Source of the DNA: DATFXM01 sp035315885
Lineage (GTDB): Bacteria; Acidobacteriota; Blastocatellia; UBA7656
Direction of reading: 5' to 3'
Length of the DNA stretch: 7,755 nucleotides
Assembly (NCBI GenBank): GCA_035315885.1
Contig: DATFXM010000125.1
Location: forward strand, 1 to 7,755
Shown here: positions 6,216-7,755 of the stretch, one piece after another
How the letters are laid out: each line of letters opens with the position of its first letter
Position numbering within the stretch: the first letter of the stretch is position 1
Notes under the pieces: generated by a model
The model's database searches: none
What the model saw: only the letters and a program-made list of their open reading frames with translations
Told to the model about the DNA's origin: nothing
Position numbers and translations under genes: made by a program

Positions 6216-7484
6216 TCACGCTGCGGAAGAAACCGCCACTACCGGTGCAGGCTTCGCGTAGTGTTGGCCAATAACTGCCGTCGCAGTCATGTCGGCCGTC
6301 ACATTAGCTGTTGTTCTGAACATATCCGGAAGTGTGTCAACCGCGAGTAGCATACCGATCGCTTCAACTGGAAGCCCTACAGCGAGGAAGGTAACCGGGA
6401 GTGTCACCAGCAGTGGTACTCCACCGGGCAACCCGACACTGCTCATGCTGACAAAGACGGAAGTCGCTACCAGCGTGACGACTTGCGTTGCGCTGAGCTC
6501 AATGTTGTAAAGCCTGGCGATAAACAGAGCTCCGCATGTTTGTGCCATCGGATTGCAGATGCGGAATACCGAAACGGCGAGCGGGAGGACGAGGCTCGTG
6601 ATCTGGGGCGGGAGTTCGAGCCGCCGCTCTGCCCCTTCGATCATGGCCGGCAGGGAAGCGAGTGAAGAGTGCGTGCTCAGCGCAACCGCCTGCGCGGGTG
6701 CGATCGCCCGCATAAAACGCCGCAGCGAAACGCGCGCACCGAATGCTGCCACTAGATACAGCGCTAGCATGACGGTGATCGCTAATGCCGAAACCAAGAC
6801 CACATAGTACGCCAGCGCGCCGACGACCTTCATGCCCGCTCGCATCGTGAGAGGAAGCATTAGCGCGAAGACACCGACGGGGGCGAACCAAAGCACCCAG
6901 CGGACGATTACCAGCATCGCTTCAGAAACGCCACGAAAGAATGATACGAGAGGCAGGCTCGTTTCGGGCGCGAGGCGCCTGATGGCAAATCCGAAAAACA
7001 GCGCAAAGACTATGAGCGGGAGCACCTCGTCCTCGGCTGCCGCTTTAATCGGGTTGACGGGAATGAGGCCGACGAGCCTTTGTGTAACGGTGGGGACTTT
7101 CGTCGCCGACTCGACTGCAGCGGCGTCAATGCTGGATCGCAGCGTCTCTGATGTCGAGAGGTCTACTGTGAGCTGGTTAAGCAGTGGCGGCGTGACCAGC
7201 GCTGTAAAGGAGGCGGCAACAAAAAGCATCAGGATGAAGAACAGGATTGCCTTAACTCCCATCCGGCCGACGGAGCCCGCGTCAGCGGCTGAAGCGACCC
7301 CCACAATGAGCAGCGAAAAGACGAGCGGGATGACAGTCATCCGCAGCGCATTAACCCAAATGGATGCCACAGGCTCGATGATGAAAACGAGTCTTTGAAG
7401 AAAGGCGTTGTGTGTTGCGGTGATGGCCGCGCCAATCAACGCTCCTGAGGATAGTCCGATGAGTGAGCGGGTGGTCAAAGACAT
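6216..7484 (-). CDS. DAACS-family acidic amino acid/dicarboxylate:cation symporter
   Basis: Inner-membrane secondary transporter of the dicarboxylate/amino acid:cation symporter family, 422 residues, normal length, apparently complete. The hairpin 1 region reads STHSSLASLP (residues 270-279). The helix 8 segment VDTLPDMFRTTANVTADM keeps the spacing of GltPh residues Asp390, Asp394, Arg397, Thr398, Asn401 and Asp405 (here Asp383, Asp387, Arg390, Thr391, Asn394, Asp398). The arginine supports an acidic substrate such as aspartate, glutamate or a C4-dicarboxylate. The helix 7 NMDGT sodium/substrate motif is not conserved; the aligned stretch appears to be FRICN (307-311). The ATG is at 7482-7484; only a weak GAGA lies upstream, but no better start is visible. 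It would be the first gene of the block, followed 16 bases later by the degenerate cupin gene. Uptake of aspartate made by the asparaginase encoded downstream is an attractive inference. Family is sure; substrate and coupling ion are inferred. Confidence 0.93.
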   Translation of the reverse strand: MSLTTRSLIGLSSGALIGAAITATHNAFLQRLVFIIEPVASIWVNALRMTVIPLVFSLLIVGVASAADAGSVGRMGVKAILFFILMLFVAASFTALVTPPLLNQLTVDLSTSETLRSSIDAAAVESATKVPTVTQRLVGLIPVNPIKAAAEDEVLPLIVFALFFGFAIRRLAPETSLPLVSFFRGVSEAMLVIVRWVLWFAPVGVFALMLPLTMRAGMKVVGALAYYVVLVSALAITVMLALYLVAAFGARVSLRRFMRAIAPAQAVALSTHSSLASLPAMIEGAERRLELPPQITSLVLPLAVSVFRICNPMAQTCGALFIARLYNIELSATQVVTLVATSVFVSMSSVGLPGGVPLLVTLPVTFLAVGLPVEAIGMLLAVDTLPDMFRTTANVTADMTATAVIGQHYAKPAPVVAVSSAA

Positions 7485-7755
7485 AAGCCCAATCTCAACG
7501 AGGATCGTATAAATCCATCAAAACGGTATCGTCGTTTCGGCCACGAACGACGCAGCGGCACCCCGCGCCCCCGCCAACGAGAAATAACTCAAAGGGGATG
7601 AATAGTCACTAGGCAGGTTCCTAGGTTTGAACGTGTTTGAATTCTATCTTGAGGTTACGACGTGGAGACCAGGCAAGCAAAAGCTTGAACTCTGAACTGC
7701 CGAATCGTAGCGCAAACTGGACTTATTTTAGTTTTTCGTATTCTTTCCTGGCCTC
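7485..7755. other. Upstream region of the symporter; no gene seen
   Basis: 271 bases with no credible coding frame on either strand. As the leader of the first gene in the block it should hold a promoter. A TATACG is present on the minus strand (complement of 7507-7512) but I find no matching -35. TTTGAA occurs twice, ten bases apart, near 7626-7641, which might be half-sites but is weak. The window ends before any upstream gene is visible. Confidence 0.4.
7530..7552. promoter_or_regulatory. Hairpin or operator-like inverted repeat before the symporter
   Basis: CGTCGTTTCG (7530-7539) and CGAACGACG (7544-7552) pair as nine base pairs with one bulged T and the loop GCCA. It lies 46-68 bases upstream of the symporter ATG, a position suited to an operator or a leader hairpin. 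No factor can be named. Confidence 0.35.

Noticed and set aside
6832..7398. A 188-codon plus-strand open frame opposite the symporter
   Set aside because: It is antisense to a clearly conserved transporter gene. The translation is rich in Ser, Thr, Arg and Ala without any domain, as expected of a shadow of a hydrophobic gene.

Overview
The window carries one strand-coherent block of genes, all on the minus strand, from what looks like a Gram-negative bacterium. An exported type II asparaginase and an exported cupin, both with signal peptides, support this. A soil or plant-associated proteobacterium, for example a Burkholderiales member, is my guess from the family mix; it is weak and not proven by anything here. 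No rRNA, tRNA, CRISPR array, transposase or phage gene is visible.

In transcription order (high to low coordinates): a DAACS-family acidic amino acid/dicarboxylate symporter (7484-6216, intact); a degenerate gene with a membrane or signal segment and the start of a cupin domain (6199-5999); an intact exported cupin protein (5931-5236); an APC-superfamily amino acid permease broken by a one-base frameshift (5239-3888); a CTP-synthase-type glutamine amidotransferase broken by an in-frame TAA (3825-3130); an orphan 3' fragment of a second APC permease (about 2988-2762); an intact periplasmic L-asparaginase (2624-1509); and an intact MFS transporter that ends at the window edge (1332-1).

The functional theme is amino acid and nitrogen scavenging. 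The asparaginase would release aspartate and ammonia in the periplasm, the symporter fits acidic amino acid uptake, and the APC permease(s) and class I amidotransferase fit amino acid handling. The MFS carrier's substrate is unknown.

The most striking property is decay. Between roughly 2.76 and 6.2 kb there are four damaged genes and only one intact one, while the flanking transporter and asparaginase genes are intact. The truncated APC copy is about 78% identical (hand count) to the 3' end of the frameshifted permease, so the two are old paralogues flanking the amidotransferase. I see no convincing new system. The locus reads as an amino acid uptake/catabolism cluster that was partly duplicated and is being lost.
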